Shown here: piece by piece, positions 23,201-35,363 of the stretch | Layout: each line of letters starts with the position of its first letter | Position numbering within the stretch: position 1 is the stretch's first letter | Source: Asterochloris sp. CNOR1 | Lineage: Eukaryota; Chlorophyta; Trebouxiophyceae; Trebouxiales; Trebouxiaceae | Direction of reading: 5' to 3' | NCBI GenBank assembly: GCA_963969365.1 | Contig: OZ017760.1 | Span: 744,001 to 808,000 of the forward strand | DNA length: 64,000 nucleotides | Translations under genes and position numbers: made by a program | Notes under the pieces: model-generated | Told to the model about the DNA's origin: nothing | What the model saw: the letters and a program-made list of their open reading frames with translations, nothing else | Databases searched by the model: none

Positions 23201-25516
23201 GGCAGCTTCAGACAAGTCTGGACATGGAATGTGAGGCTGATAGCAGCCAGTGTGTGACTGGGAGCTGACATTGCATGCCAAACGCTCACCTCAAAGTCAA
23301 GCCGCCAGAGCTGCCCCTGGACGTGCATCAAGTCCTCGTGCACGTCCTCTGGAATGGTCAGGTGCAGCTTGTCAAGGGCCACCAGCATGTCCCCTAGCGC
23401 CATTGCTGCACTTTTGAAGTCCTTGCTCACATTGACTGCACACAGGGAACAGTGGGTGAGCGCAGTAATGCCTGGTGCAGCTACTGGCTGCAGGCAGGGG
23501 TCCTGCTAACCTGAATGCCTGCACAGAAACAGCAGCTGACACGAAGTCTGCTTCATGGCAAAGCCCGCCGATTACCCCGCACATCAGACAAGACACACAC
23601 AACCGCTCCTGGCCAGGTTGGCTGAGCAGCTGCTCTGTCAGCATTGGACACAACTGCCACAGTCTGCACACCCCTGACAGCAATAATTTGCTGTCGTGGC
23701 CGCCTGCAGGATTGGTCAATCTGCACATTCCCTTGAAATTCCATGGTGCACTCTTATGTACACTCTTCTGACTGTCACCAAATTGCCCAGATGAGCAGCC
23801 TGTAAGCTCTATTAGCCTCTTCTCTGCTGCTGGCAACCCAAACCCCCTTCCTCCCTGCTGACAAATCACTGCATGTCACCTGCTTGGATGAGCAATCTGC
23901 ACTTCCCCATGGTGCCTGTGTGCTCGACAAGTTCCAATGTCTGCCTCATCTCCTCCAAGATGGAGTCCTGGACCTCAATGAATGCCTCAGCCTGCTGCTG
24001 GGGAGTGTTGGGGCCCAGTGCAGACTCAATCTCCAGCATTATGAAGTGCAGCTTATTGCAAAACCTGCAGACACAGAAAGGACAGCTTGACACAATCACT
24101 GTTAGGCATGACTGCATCAAGCCGCTGCAGCATGTAGCACGGGGACTGCAAAGAACACGCAGGAAGGCGTCAGCAGATGCTTGGAGAACCTACAGCAGTC
24201 TCAAGGGCAGCAGCTTGCAAGCCTGCTGCGCACAGGCTGGTGACCTGCAGTCGCGCTGATGCACGCGCTCCATGCGCGGCCCAGCACAGCATGAATGCAG
24301 CCATCACAGTATGGACTTGTGCTGTGCCAGCAAGCATCCATGTCTCGTGCCCCACCGTGCAATGGTGATGCAGCGCTCTTTATTGCGCACAGCTGAACGT
24401 GCCCGCTCCAGAATGAGCTGCACGAGCCCCTGAGTCGTGCTGGGCTGGTCTCCCTCAGGGCTCAGAGTCACAACATGGGCAGGCCAGGTGCTCCTCTTCT
24501 GGCGCTGATGCTCCGCCTGGAGCGCTGCAACGCAAAGAAACAGAGTGTGATAGAAAGAATGTGAGACAGACAGGCGTCACTGCAGCTTTGACACTCGGCG
24601 CTGTTGCTCGTCTGAAAGCGCCGCAAGCCAGCTTATAGAGCACTGATGCTAATATAGGTGAAGCTGAGGGCAAGCCGGCTGCAGGCAAGGAACAGGGTCT
24701 GTGGTGGAGGGATCTAGATTGCAACTAAGCAGACAGGCGCCACAGTTGCTTCAGACTTGGTGAGCTCTGTTGGGAGCACTGCAGGGCAGACCATACAGTC
24801 AGTGTGATACCAAGCAGACATTGCACTCAGTGCTGTGAGCCAGCCAGATACCCATCCAGCTGGTGCTGGTGCTGCTACTGAACATGAAGCGCTGCAGTTC
24901 AGAAGTGGCATTTTGGAAACAGATTTGGCTGCTGTTGTTTGGCGCCGCTGTGCGCGCCCCTTGAGCTCTGATGTACAGGCCTTGGACAGGGTTCAAGCAG
25001 AGCAGGTTTCTGTGGGCGGCGCTGCTGTGCTGGCAGGGCTCGCAGCAGAATGACGTAAGCCCTGTGAGGGCTTCAGCATCAGGGCCTGGCTTGAGGACAT
25101 CACTACATGCTCTGCTGGATTGCTAAGACATACCCCGCTGGCTGGCTGGGTCCCTGTTGAGGTTTGCCAGGTGTAGCCAAACACCTGGGCAGCCTTCAAG
25201 AGGGCGCTGGGGTGCTGCTGCTGCGGAAGACAGTGCGGCCCATGGCTGGCTGGATGAATCTCACCTGGAGTGCTGGCGGGCACGGGAACGACCTGATCAG
25301 CCTTTTCGGGCGCTGCCGTGATACTGCTGCTGCCTCTACTGCCTCTGCTGCCTGTGCTGCCGTCCCTGCTGCTCCTGGCCTCCTCATGCCCCTCTGGCCA
25401 GAAGTCCTGCTCCTGCTGGGGCGCACCAGTCGGCTGGTGGGTCGCAAAGGGGGAGGGCGGCAGTGCCTCTTGCCGCCTCTTGTGCCGGCTGTGGCGGCTG
25501 CTGGACCCAGCGCTGC
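17235..25516 (-). CDS. Plant U-box (PUB) E3 ubiquitin ligase: UND, U-box, ARM repeats
   Basis: Thirteen exons chain in frame: 25265-25516, 24356-24524, 23880-24064, 23290-23435, 22773-22911, 22178-22379, 21281-21432, 20510-20693, 19788-19967, 19194-19323, 18658-18835, 17923-18088 and 17235-17361 (stop at 17235). From 24524 to the stop this gives 651 codons. Order of parts: a low-complexity Ser/Arg/Gln segment, then a helical PUB N-terminal (UND-like) region with LVQLILERARSAVRNKERC. The U-box is split over two exons (PPVPEEFLCPISLDIMTDPV, ICPLSG, then MIPNYNLKHAIENW). At least three ARM repeats follow (e.g. AGAIPPLVSLLAGSHEACRE). The U-box should recruit an E2 enzyme and the ARM repeats a substrate; family knowledge predicts a cytosolic or nuclear monomeric E3. 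Start not resolved: the first listed exon needs an upstream partner in phase 1. Substrate unknown. Confidence 0.88.
17608..17850 (-). pseudogene. Three decayed copies of the last ARM exon's donor end
   Basis: The real exon end (17923 onward on +) reads CTTGATGTAAGG...GGGCCCCCAGGGCAACC. The intron repeats it at about 17783-17850 (CTTGATGTTCTG, GAGCCCCCAGGGCAATCT), 17716-17765 (GTGCAAAGCCCCCTTGGCAG) and 17608-17660 (AAGGCCCCCAAGGCAACATG). The minus-strand translation of the last copy is AGIYQTCHVALGALLCHGF against AGSHEACREVALGALHNLT in the exon. The copies become more diverged with distance from the exon. Confidence 0.75.
21555..21622 (-). pseudogene. Decayed copy of the U-box exon's acceptor end
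   Basis: The + strand GATCTCCAGGGAGGTGGGGG, followed by CACAGGCACTCTCCAGGGGG and CCACCTCCCTGCA, parallels 21381-21437 at the U-box exon. The minus-strand reading is GPLESACAPTSLEITADNAL against PVPEEFLCPISLDIMTDPV. It lies in the intron just upstream of the real exon, about 180 bp away, and has lost the invariant residues. Confidence 0.75.
23700..23756 (-). pseudogene. Decayed copy of the donor end of exon 23880-24064
   Basis: The + strand GGTCAATCTGCACATTCCC and CCATGGTGCACTC align with GAGCAATCTGCACTTCCCC and CATGGTGCCTGTGTGCTC at the real exon end (about 23888-23925). The copy lies in the next downstream intron. Confidence 0.65.
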
Positions 25517-28500
25517 CTGTGGCAGACATGAGACAGATAAGGTGTGAGAGCAAGCAAGGTGACCGGCTGTGCCATCAGCAGATGCGCTGCCTTTGTCAGA
25601 AAGGACAGGTACCACACAAGAGAGCTGGCTGTAGAGCAGGCAGACCGCTTGGCTCATGCTGGCTATGGCGGCTGCCAGATCCTGTGCTGCCTTTGTTCAA
25701 CAGAATGGGGCTGAGATGATGATGGGCAGCTTTCCCAATGTGGGGCCATGCGTGCAAGCAGTTGAGGACTCAAGTGAGGCACCTGACATGCACCAAGTTG
25801 AGGTTCTGTTGCTGGAAGCATTGACATATGCAGCCCCGGGACAGCATGCTCTGCCCGGCACTGTGACGCCTGGCATACAGCAAATGTGTGACCTGACAGC
25901 TCTAGGAGAGCAGTGAGCACACCTGTGCGTGTCAGCAGCTGCTGCCTCCCTTCCTCCAGCGAAGCATGCGACGATGCCAGCGACACCTCTGAGAAAGGAG
26001 ACCTGCAGTGAATATGGCCCATGGCTGAAGGTGCAGAGGAATAGCAAGCGTAGAGCTCTCAGTGAAGCAGGTGCGAACTTGGGTACAGGGGCCAGGCTGG
26101 GGGCTCACAGGCACTTGCTGAAGGCCAGGTGCCGATGCACAGGCGAGGGGTGCCCCACTGAAGCAGACTGGGACCACTTAGGAGCCCAAACGTGCCGTTG
26201 CAGGCATGCTGCATGGACAGGCAGCCATGACCTGATGCTCACTAGATTGGCTGGCATGGTTGTTTCGGGAGGAGACCACAAGCACCGCTGCACTGGTAAA
26301 CAAAGCCTGCTTATGCCCCAGAGCCTTTGTGGCTGCTTGTTCCCAGTCACATGATCACAACTCGACCCATTCCCCTGGGAGGCCCAGATCCTGAGCCCCA
26401 GATAAGTGCATTGCTGCTGCCCAGGGTGTGTCATGGCTGGCAAACCCATCCCAAAACATCACAAGCTGACCCACCCGCAGCCCGCCTCATCAGGAAGACC
26501 CCAGTCCCCCAGGCTGCCTGAGTCAGGGAAAGGGGAGCCAGCTGTTGCTGTGCTGCTGCTCACTGAGTCATCAGAGCACTCCAGCAGGTTGACCACTAAA
26601 CCCTTAAGCATGCTGCCCTGCAAGGGACTCAGCCTCATCTGCGTGGCCTTGTTTGGGATGGCCAGCTGCTGAGGCCTTCACAAAGGGATATGCACCCTTG
26701 TAAGCTGCAGCAGAGGCTACCCCTTGTGGATTACGCTGCCTGGCACCGACTGTGCTGAGGGCTTGCGCTGGCTGCTGAGGATTGGACGAGGTCACGGCCA
26801 AGTGGCTGGAGACAGCCAGTGTTGTACCACGACTAGTTGGCTGCTCCCAAAATGAGGAATGACATAGCAGATTTGAGCCCTTGACTTGCAATGCTGTGGC
26901 AAACTTGGACCGCTCAAAGTTCGTCTGACACGAGATGATATCTAGCATGACCCCACCTGCTGGCTTAGCCTGAATGCACCTGAAGAGTCACTGTCACCCA
27001 CCCGCCCAAAGCAGGTGGGCTGCAACCATTGCACCTGATGGGCAGCGTGTGCGCCTCCCACCCAAAGTGCTGCTGCAGAGCAGTGGCCACTCCCTTCTTG
27101 AATCCCCCCCCCCAACAAAACACCCCTTGCTGCTGCGCAGAGCAGTGGCGTCTCTTGGCTCAGCGTAGGCCACTGGCCTGGTCCCTATGTCTCACCTGCT
27201 GGGGCTTTCACGCTCCTGCTGCTCAAAGTGTTGGTGCAGAGCTGCGGCTGCCTCCTGCTGTCTGTGCCCCTCTCGCGCCGCAGCATCCCCATCGAAACTG
27301 AACAGCCTGCTGGTGCCGGGCCGTTCCCTGAAGCGTTCACTGCTGCGATGCTGTCCCTCCTCCAGGTGCAGTTCCCTCGGGGTGGCAGGCTGCAGGACAG
27401 AAGTGAAGCAGTCAGCAGGGACTGCATGCAAACCGTTGCAGTGCTCTGCTGCCTGGCACACTCCTCTTTAGGGACAGCAGATGGCAGGACAGCGTTTTGC
27501 AGCCAGAAACACTTTGAGACACCTGCAGGCAGCCTGAGCTGGGGTGGCCCCCCAGCAAACCTTTACCAAGTGCAGGGACCTTGCGGCGGCCAGCTGCAGG
27601 GCAGGGGTTAGGGTTTACTTTTAAGACCAACAGAGGTGCAGGCAAGCAGGCAAGCAGCCTGCTGAAGTGCTCACTACTGAAGCCTGCCCTGCAGCCTGCT
27701 GCCCCAAGCAAGCAGTAGCCAGGGCAGGGACAGAGGCAGCAAGGCGAGGTGCCCCTCTCCCAGTGCTGGTAGCTGCTTCGGCCATCAGGCTGTGGCACTG
27801 GAGTGAAGACAGACAAATAGGACGTCAAGCATGCAGGTGTGCACAACATGCCTCCCAGAGCAGCTAGGAGCATTCGATAGCTGAGGGGAGCCAGCACAGA
27901 ACAGGGAGTCAAACAAGCCCGCTGCTGCAGGTCACACCTGTACCTCAGCGGCCGGCCGCTTCTGCTGCCTGCTGTGTGTGCTCCTGCTCTGCGCTGTGTC
28001 TTGGCTGCGTTCGGATCCGCAGTCCACAGGGTGCTCCATCTGCCGCGGCGGGCCCTGGTCTAGCACTGTGTTGGCGAACCCATTGAGGCGAGGCTGGTGC
28101 CCCTGGCTAGGCTGTTTCTTAGCTGCCTGCTGCAGGGGCTGAAGCTGCCTGTTGGACTCTGCAGTGTGTCGCGACTGCAGGACAGAGATAGGTGAGTGAA
28201 TGCAGCCATGCACATGTGACTGCAGCAGCAGAAGAGGCACAGCTCATGCAAGGGCATGTACATGCCAGCTTTGATGGTGCAGACACTCTCAAGCTGGAAA
28301 TCACATGCTGTGCACCATCCAGAGTCTACAAGTGCTGGGCCCAGGTTGGCACATGTGCTGCTCACTGCAAGCAGCTGGCAGAGGCAGCCAGCAGCATGAG
28401 CAGCTGCGGTGCTGGCGGTGGCTCCCTCATTGTTGGTGGTCAGCGGGTGCAGGATGTTGACCAAAGCAGGTGTTGATTTGCATTCACAGAAGCCAATGTC

Positions 28501-29533
28501 AGGCTGCTGTAGCCTGCTGGAGCGACTCTGGCAGATGAGTGTTCTCTGTTGAGTGCTTGTACACCGAGCCCACCCGCTGTGGCGACTGAGGAGAGGGTGT
28601 GTTGGGCACCAGGCTGGGCTGCGCAGGAGAGGTGCCCCGTGGCGTGTGCTGCTGCGTTACCGCCATGAGAGCCTGCTTGAGGCCGTCAGAGCTGACTGTT
28701 TGGGGCAGGCTGCCGCTGGCCTGGTGGCGCTGTGCTGGGCTGGATCTCCCCTGCAGCAGTCATCAAGAAATGAGATCTGCCAGTAGTGCCCATAGTGCTG
28801 TGTTCGGTGACGGTGCTTGGTAGCAGTGCATAGCAGGCCCAACTACAATGCGCTTCAACCTGAATCTGCTGAGTCGGCCATGCCATGGCGACCACCAGCT
28901 TGCAGTAGGGGCTCTATCATCCAGGCTCGGCAGATTCTGCTGCAGGGACTTGGCAACAGGGCCAGACACTGCCATGCAAACTACCTGCAGCTGCTGCTGG
29001 GGGTGCTGCTGTTTGGTAGATGGCCGCTGCTCCACAGAAGTTCCATTGAGCTGGCCGGGCTGCTGAGTCACATGCTGCTGCTGTCGCCTGCGGTCGTCTC
29101 CGTTTGGCAGGCCGTCAGACAAGTTGCCGCTGAGCTGACCATTGAGGGGCGAGGCCTTATTGCTGTCGCCCTTGCCTGCAAGCACAGGCTGGGTCTCAGC
29201 ACCAACTTGACCCCCGTACAGAAGGTGCCTGAACATGGTGGCGAGCGCTTGCGGTGAAGACCTCGGCCAAGCTTCTGAAGCTCCGATGGACCGTCGGCCG
29301 GCCAACAAGCAGAGCATGTGTATGCACTGGGGGCAGGCGCAGAAGGTACTTGCTTCGAACAGGGCCATTGCGCTCTGCCTTGCCGCTGGGCACCTGCATA
29401 TCTGAGCACACAGGGCAGTGAGAGGGTGCTTGCCTGCAACACGCGTCTTTTTCTCTGCCTCGCTGCTCAATTGCGAGTCAGGCCTGCCCCGTCGGCTGGG
29501 GGAGATCAGACCCTGGCGCAGCCTTTTCATCAT
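25517..29533 (-). CDS. Probable 5' exons of the U-box gene (disordered, Gln/Ser-rich), or a separate gene
   Basis: Minus-strand low-complexity exons include 27190-27390 region (starting PATPRELHLEEGQ, ending RESPSR at a GTGAGA donor), which joins in phase 0 to 27947-28170 region (starting SRHTAESN, ending RQQKRPAAE). An exon near 28570-28720 carries QQHTPRGTSPAQPSLVPNT. At the far end an ATG at 29533 begins MMKRLRQGLISPSRRGRPD, and the same frame runs open to a Gln-rich stretch ending near 28990. No domain is recognised. The exon at 25265-25516 has the same character and splices in frame into the UND exons, which is the main reason to join this region to the U-box gene. The links across 28.99-28.72 kb and 27.19-25.52 kb are not established. 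Confidence 0.4.
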
Positions 29534-30724
29534 GGCGCCTGCCTAGCTGGGTGCGCTGAGCGCACTTGCTGAGCAGCCCTGCTGTACCTGTGCGGCTGTC
29601 AATACTGGCACCAGTGGCTGCGCAGAGCCACCCACTGAGGGCAACACTGCCTCTGCTAAAGTCCCCTGCGCTGACTCCTACAGCTGCAAGCAGGGCTGTG
29701 GGCCGTGCCTCTGGCAGCAGGGCACCAGGAGCTTAATTTCACACTGCCAAGAACCCTCTACCTCCCCAGCCTAGCGGATAGTCCTGCTTAGGCTGCTGTG
29801 GGGTGCCCAGGTGCCACACCCCTGGCAAAGGGTCTGCCACTGTCCAAGTACTATGGCACAGCTGCCGTGCGGGCCACACCGAACGTGGCTGGTCAGGCAC
29901 TCCCAGACCTCAATGACGCTGCTGGCTGCCTGCAGTCATTCAGGGCATGCATCGGGGCTGGCCAGCAGAACCAGCAATACAGAATGCCGTCCTAGCAAGC
30001 TGCCCTAGACTGCTTCTCTCTGCAGCTTACCAGGTACATGGGTACGGGAGGGAGAGGGCACAGTATGCATGCTCTTCCTGATGCATGCTGGCTGCTATAA
30101 ACACGGGGGCATACCGGCATCATGCTCCTGGAAAGCAGTGCCTGGCGGTGCACAAACCAGCTGACTGCGAACATAACAGATGCCAGAGGACAATGCTCAA
30201 GGACCGCTGCGGCAAGCAGACACTTGAAAATGAGAATGCTGGCAGCGTGACGCTGTATGCCGCTAGTTAGCATGAAAAGTTACCATGTATTGCCAGTGCA
30301 GGTGCTGAGCCAGAGACAATGGAACTCGAGCTGCTTTGCACACTAAACTGGGTGCAGGGGCTTGGGGTGAGAGGCCCTTTACCTGACTCCAAGTGGCAGA
30401 CTATGGACCAGTCAAGCATCGGCGCAGACTCCTGCTCTCGCACAAGTGAAGGTCTCGCTGAGCCAGTCCGAACGGTCCTGCCTGTCTCCTGCTCGGGGAT
30501 GTCTCATCTGCACTCTCAGACCTTGCACTTGACCTGCTTCTATCCCTGACCCCTGGCTCGCGCAAACTCGCTGAGTGGAGCGCTCGGCCCTGTGCGAAAG
30601 GGGGATGATCTCAATTTTTAAGCAAAATGGTAGTCTACAGATCTCAGCTAGACGTGGACACTGTCAGGACGTTAAACACCCACAGCATAGTGCTTTAGTC
30701 TGTTCTATGTGACTGCCACACTTG
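29534..30724. other. Intergenic region
   Basis: Lies between the possible start of the U-box transcription unit and the stop of the aldo-keto reductase. It should include that unit's promoter. I see no exon, RNA gene or element here. Confidence 0.5.
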
Positions 30725-33700
30725 TCACCACTCATGCCAGTCATGGTCCATAGTTCTGAGCCCAGTGTCCAGCTTGTCAAGCTGTGCCTGCAGCATCGAT
30801 GGGATATGCTGGGCTCTGGAGGTAAGCACCATTGGAGGTAAGCACCATTGAAATTCCGGTGCCCTGAAGGGGCAAAGGATGATCCGGTAGGCGCTGCACG
30901 GGCCCAGCTGGATATATGAGACATGCGAGGATGGCTCACCTTGACATCATGTGGTAGGTTCCACTCAAACATGCCCTCGATGTTACTGCGGATGTTTTCT
31001 GGAGTCTCTGACCGTGGAATCACGGCCACACCACGCTGGATGTTCCACTTGAGCGCAACCTGCATCAGGGATGCTATTGTGCAGAAGCTGCCGCGGGTGG
31101 CCTGGCACGCAGCATGCCCCGTGTGCCTTGATATTGTCCCAGTAAGACACCCTCAGAGCTTGCAGGTGTCTCAACACAGCCGCAGCTGCTGATCTCCAAG
31201 GTGAATTGTCTGCATCTCATCACAGAGTCGATGCCAAGGTTTCCATCTGCATCTCGACGCCTTGCTCACTTGTGGGCCCTGACACCCCTCCTACTAGGTG
31301 CACACTACTCACTCCTAAGGACACAAGAATCAGTTCTGAGCACACCTCTGGAGCAGACCCTGGGAGACCACTGAGCACATAGGCAAGAACTGCCGCCCAT
31401 TGCCCATAGACGCATTACCCTGAAAACATAGGCTGCGGGCTGTGCCATCATTGAGGCAGGCATGGACAACTTGACACCTGTTGCAAGGCACACAGACCAG
31501 CATGGTCTTGGACCCATGTGGATGCCCACATGGGGTTGCAATCCCCTCAATGCAGGCCACCCTTCAAGCAGGCTCACTATCAATGTACCAAAAGGCCTGG
31601 GTGAAGGTGCCACACCCACCTGGGCAGCCGTCTTGCCAGTCTGCTCGGCCGCCTGCTGCACCCCAGGGGCTGTCAGCACGTCGCCCTTTCCGTGGCCAAG
31701 AGGCGAGTGGGCCACACAGTGCACGCCCTGCAGCGCCATCTGGGACTATTGGGATAGCTCAATCATGGAGGAGGTTTGTGCACTCCAGAACAGCAACACT
31801 GTCCGGCTTTAGCGTGGCCTCTTTGAGGCTTGCACAAAAGAAATTCTGTCTGCGACCTTATCCACCTTTATCCCCTGCAGTGCTGGGCAGGGGATCACCA
31901 GGTACAGGCCTTGTCTTGTGGGCTGCAGTCGACATCTGGGGCCTCCTGAAGATGCCTCCGTGATCAGCGGCAGCTAACTCAGTAAGGGGCTTGCATGCAG
32001 CCCACCAGGACAGCTGGCAGAGCAGACCGGCCTAACAGAAGCCAGCACTGCAGTACTGGCCTTTGAAGCTGCATTCACTATCACCACAGGGGGTTACACA
32101 CCGCCAGGCAGGCTGCAGCTGGAGGCTTTCCTGCTTGAGGATGCAAGCTGACCTTACGCAAGCAACTGCCCAGAGGCTGCCATGGGACAGCAGCGAGTGC
32201 ATCTTGGACAAGTCCACAGCAAACACTTCACTGCAGGCTGTTTGGACCCTGCTCACCTGGCGCAGCTAAGTGCCCACGCACTTCCATTGGGACAGCACAA
32301 GGTGCAGCTCTCTTTACAGCGAATCATCTCACTCAGGCTCTTGATGGACTTCTCACTGTTCGCGAGCAGGTGCCCACCAGCGGACGGCGGGGCCAGCAGG
32401 GCTGCAGCTCAACCTGATGCGCATTGCCCTTCAGCTTGCCAGGGACCATGCCCACCTGCCTGGGTGCCACCTAGCCTTGTGCAGGAGAGTCAAGCACGCG
32501 CAGGGCAGGGACGGCTCACCTTCCGCAGGCAGGTGCCCACAAGCTTCCGTTGCGAGAGCAGCGGGTGCAGCTCAACCTGGTTCACCACCGGCTTCACTCT
32601 TGCCTGCGCCAGCAGGTCCTCCACCTGCTGCAGGTTGAAGTTGCTCACTCCAATATAGCGCACCAGCCCCTCATCTACAAGGGCCTCCATCGCCCGCCTG
32701 CAGAGGCATGGATGCTCAGGCTGTTCTCATGCACAGGTGGGCAGTGTGTGCAGCAGGTGGAACAAGGGAGCCACACAGCAGGCCAGCATGCCCACAGACA
32801 CACCCAATGCTGCAGGACATATGACCCCAACACGATGGTAGTGCTGCTCTAGAGCGCTGTGCCAGCCCAGCTTTTGACGCCGTTGACGTCTGGTCTACGA
32901 CGTCAGCCCTCAAAAAAATTCGTCTGGGGCGCTTACCAGGTGTCCAGGATCGTCACGGTGTTGTCTGGCTCCTTGTCTGAGCCGGGCATCCACGCGTCTG
33001 GCCAGTGCATGAGAAAAATATCCAAGTACTCACAGCCCAGATCCTTGATAGACTGCTGGCAGGATGCCCTGAAGAGGGCAAGGACCCATTAAATTGTTGA
33101 CATGGGGGCTATGGGCCTTCAGGCCTCTGGCATGAGGGTCGAGAATGTGCGAATCGTTTTCAGCTCAGGGCTCAAGGTTCTGCACAGGTTGTTGGGGGCC
33201 AGCATGGGGAAGAGGGATTGCTCTGATCTTGTGACGTGTCACCTTATGCAGAATGCAGCCAAGAACAGCTGCCTGTGCATTGACGGCAGGCTCATGCATC
33301 GCCTGCCAGCCCACAGCTGACATGTTGCGGCTCGACCCGGGAAGGCGTCAGCATCTGTGAACACAAGGGAGGTGGCAGCCCCGCACCTGACTGCATCAGG
33401 CCTGTGGGCATCGTTCCAGACCTTGCTGGTGATGAATAGCCGCTGGCGCTTGCCCTGCTGCATCTCCTCTTGCAACCCCTCTCCCACCAGTGCCTCATTG
33501 CCATACGAGGCTGCAGGCACAATGTTGGTTCACATCAGTAGAGGTGCCAAAGGGAAGACGAACACAGTAAACAGCAGCAGGGGCAGCAGCACTTCAAGCA
33601 GTGTCCCAGTGCCATGCGAGGGGTGCAAGCACAACAGAGCGTGCTGGCAGCACACTTCATCACCATGCATAATTGTCACGTGGTGCAGGCATTGAAAAGG

Positions 33701-34328
33701 CCAGGACCGGTTGGCAAAAGTGCGCTCACATGAGCAGCAGAGGCAAGGTGATTGGACGCAAAGTGAGTGGACACGGTGTGAATGCCAAGCAACCCTCCTG
33801 GCAGGCGAGCATGTCAGGAGATCTCACCTGCACAGTCAAAGTGGGTGTACTCAGCCTCAAGGGCGGTCCTGAAGGCAGCAGAGGGCAGTGCTATCAGCTG
33901 CAGATTCTGGAGCTGACTGGCCTATGTCGCACAGCAGGCAGGCTGAACAGAGTGGAGCGCCACCCAAGCATTCTGTGCTGCAGATGCACCACTGGAGAGG
34001 TGGTGCCTGCGTATGGATGGAGGCCGTGGTACATGCCTCTGTGAAAAATAGAAGCTCACCGTATCACATCTGCAGAGGCAACCTTGTAGGTGCCAAAGCC
34101 CAGCAGCGGCATTCTGGAGCCCCCTGGCAGCAGAATGCTGGTAGGAGGCCTATCTGCAATTGCTGCAGGGACTGCCTGCAGACATGCAGCTTGGTCAGTG
34201 CTGCTGCGCTCGTTGCAGGAAGTTTGCTGCACGCAGGCGGATCCTACCGTTTCGGCTGCTTGTGTGGCCCCCCGTGGTGCAGGGCCATCCCAGACGCCGG
34301 TGTTGGCTTGCTGCAGGGAAGATTGCAT
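30725..34328 (-). CDS. Aldo-keto reductase family protein
   Basis: Eight exons in frame: 34060-34328, 33828-33868, 33387-33510, 32937-33068, 32520-32697, 31620-31727, 30940-31059 and 30725-30787, giving 344 residues if the ATG at 34328 is used. The AKR core starts near residue 68 ([19 protein letters not shown]), so that start leaves an N-terminal extension of about 65 residues that could be a targeting peptide or mis-assigned. The catalytic tetrad is complete: Asp101 (HFDCA), Tyr106 (SYGNE), Lys133 (FITSKVW), His166 (LMHWP). Family landmarks follow in order: [40 protein letters not shown], then a C-terminal [15 protein letters not shown]. By family it is a soluble NADPH-dependent aldehyde/ketone reductase. 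The loop regions are not enough to name a substrate. Confidence 0.93.
30818..30849. repeat. 16-bp perfect tandem duplication
   Basis: GGAGGTAAGCACCATT occurs twice back to back inside the last intron of the aldo-keto reductase gene. This is a small recent duplication with no obvious function. Confidence 0.85.
32251..32430 (-). pseudogene. Two decayed copies of the donor end of AKR exon 32520-32697
   Basis: The real junction reads, on +, GCTCACCTTCCGCAGGCAGG, then TGCCCACAAGCTTCCGTTG and GGTGCAGCTCAACCTG. Copy one (32251-32315) has GCTCACCTGGCGCAG, TGCCCACGCACTTCCATTG and GGTGCAGCTCTC. Copy two (about 32363-32430) has AGGTGCCCACCAGCGGACGG and GCTGCAGCTCAACCTGATG. Both lie in the intron just downstream of the exon. 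Confidence 0.75.
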
Positions 34329-35363
34329 GCTTCAGCTGAGGAGTGCCTGGCAGTCCAAAACCATCAGATGTCACCTGTGAGGGCAATGCAGGTCTGATTG
34401 CTGCCTGGCTGCTCTGCCTGCCTGCAGACGTTGTGCAGGCTCAGCTGACAAGTACACGAATGACTGGTGACCAACTATGGGCAGATCTGCTTGAACAGTT
34501 GAAGCAACTTGCCTCTGACCTCGCCATAGCTGTGACTCTGACCTCCAACTGGGTGCAGCATGTATGAGAAGGGCTGCCCATACCATGCCGGCTTCAGGCT
34601 GCCATCTGACGCCATGGTAGACCAGCGGATCTGCGTACCAGAGCGAAACCTGGCCAAATGCATGCAGCTGCTGCGTGTCCAAGTTTTTGACCAGCCCTAA
34701 TTCCTGACATTGACATAAGAGCCTTTTGAAAGTGGCCAGCAGCAAGCATAAAAGACAATACATGGATGCCTATGATAGACCCCTAAGCTTCAGCGTCGCC
34801 TTTGAAAACGTTCAGAGGGTCATGTCCGCATTTCCCTCATTGGATATAGTCGGAGTGCATTGGGCCTGGTTCAGACGATTCAGTGCTTGTGCACAGGGCG
34901 ACCTGCAAGCACAGCAGGGCAGGGGTGAGCGGGAACTGAGACAAAAGGGGCAGGCTAGAGCTGCAACACAGATTGCTCACCATGAAGCTGGGGAAACAGC
35001 TCCATTGTCGCCAGCTGCAGAAGGCACTCCCATGTACAGAGAAGAGGGTCAAGGGTGCAGTGCGGCTGCCTTAGCCTCAAAAGGGTTGGGCAGGTCTCCA
35101 GCCGTCTGGGAATCCTGCAAGCAACGAGGGCGATTTGAGTCAGCTTTGCGACTCGTTCAAGATCGAGCTCAAACAGAGCTTGCCGCTGCACAAGCCCAGG
35201 GCGCAGTCATGGCTTCTAGGCACGCTGGTGGCAGCGAAAGCCCTCAGCCAACATTGCCATGCCGTGTATGGCCAGACTGAGTGGCACATGTCCTTTTGCC
35301 CACCCTCTCACAGGCGGTTCCCGTCTGCAGTTGACAAGCAGGCAGCCTACAAGCAGCCTGACG
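34329..35363. other. Intergenic region
   Basis: Lies between the AKR start and the CG-1 gene's stop, so it should hold the AKR promoter. A 130-codon minus-strand ORF (34371-34763) has no recognisable similarity and no supporting splice partners, so I do not call it. Confidence 0.4.

Noticed and set aside
34371-34763. 130-codon minus-strand ORF between the AKR and CG-1 genes
   Set aside because: No recognisable motif and no splice partner in phase; the CG-1 chain already ends at 35364.
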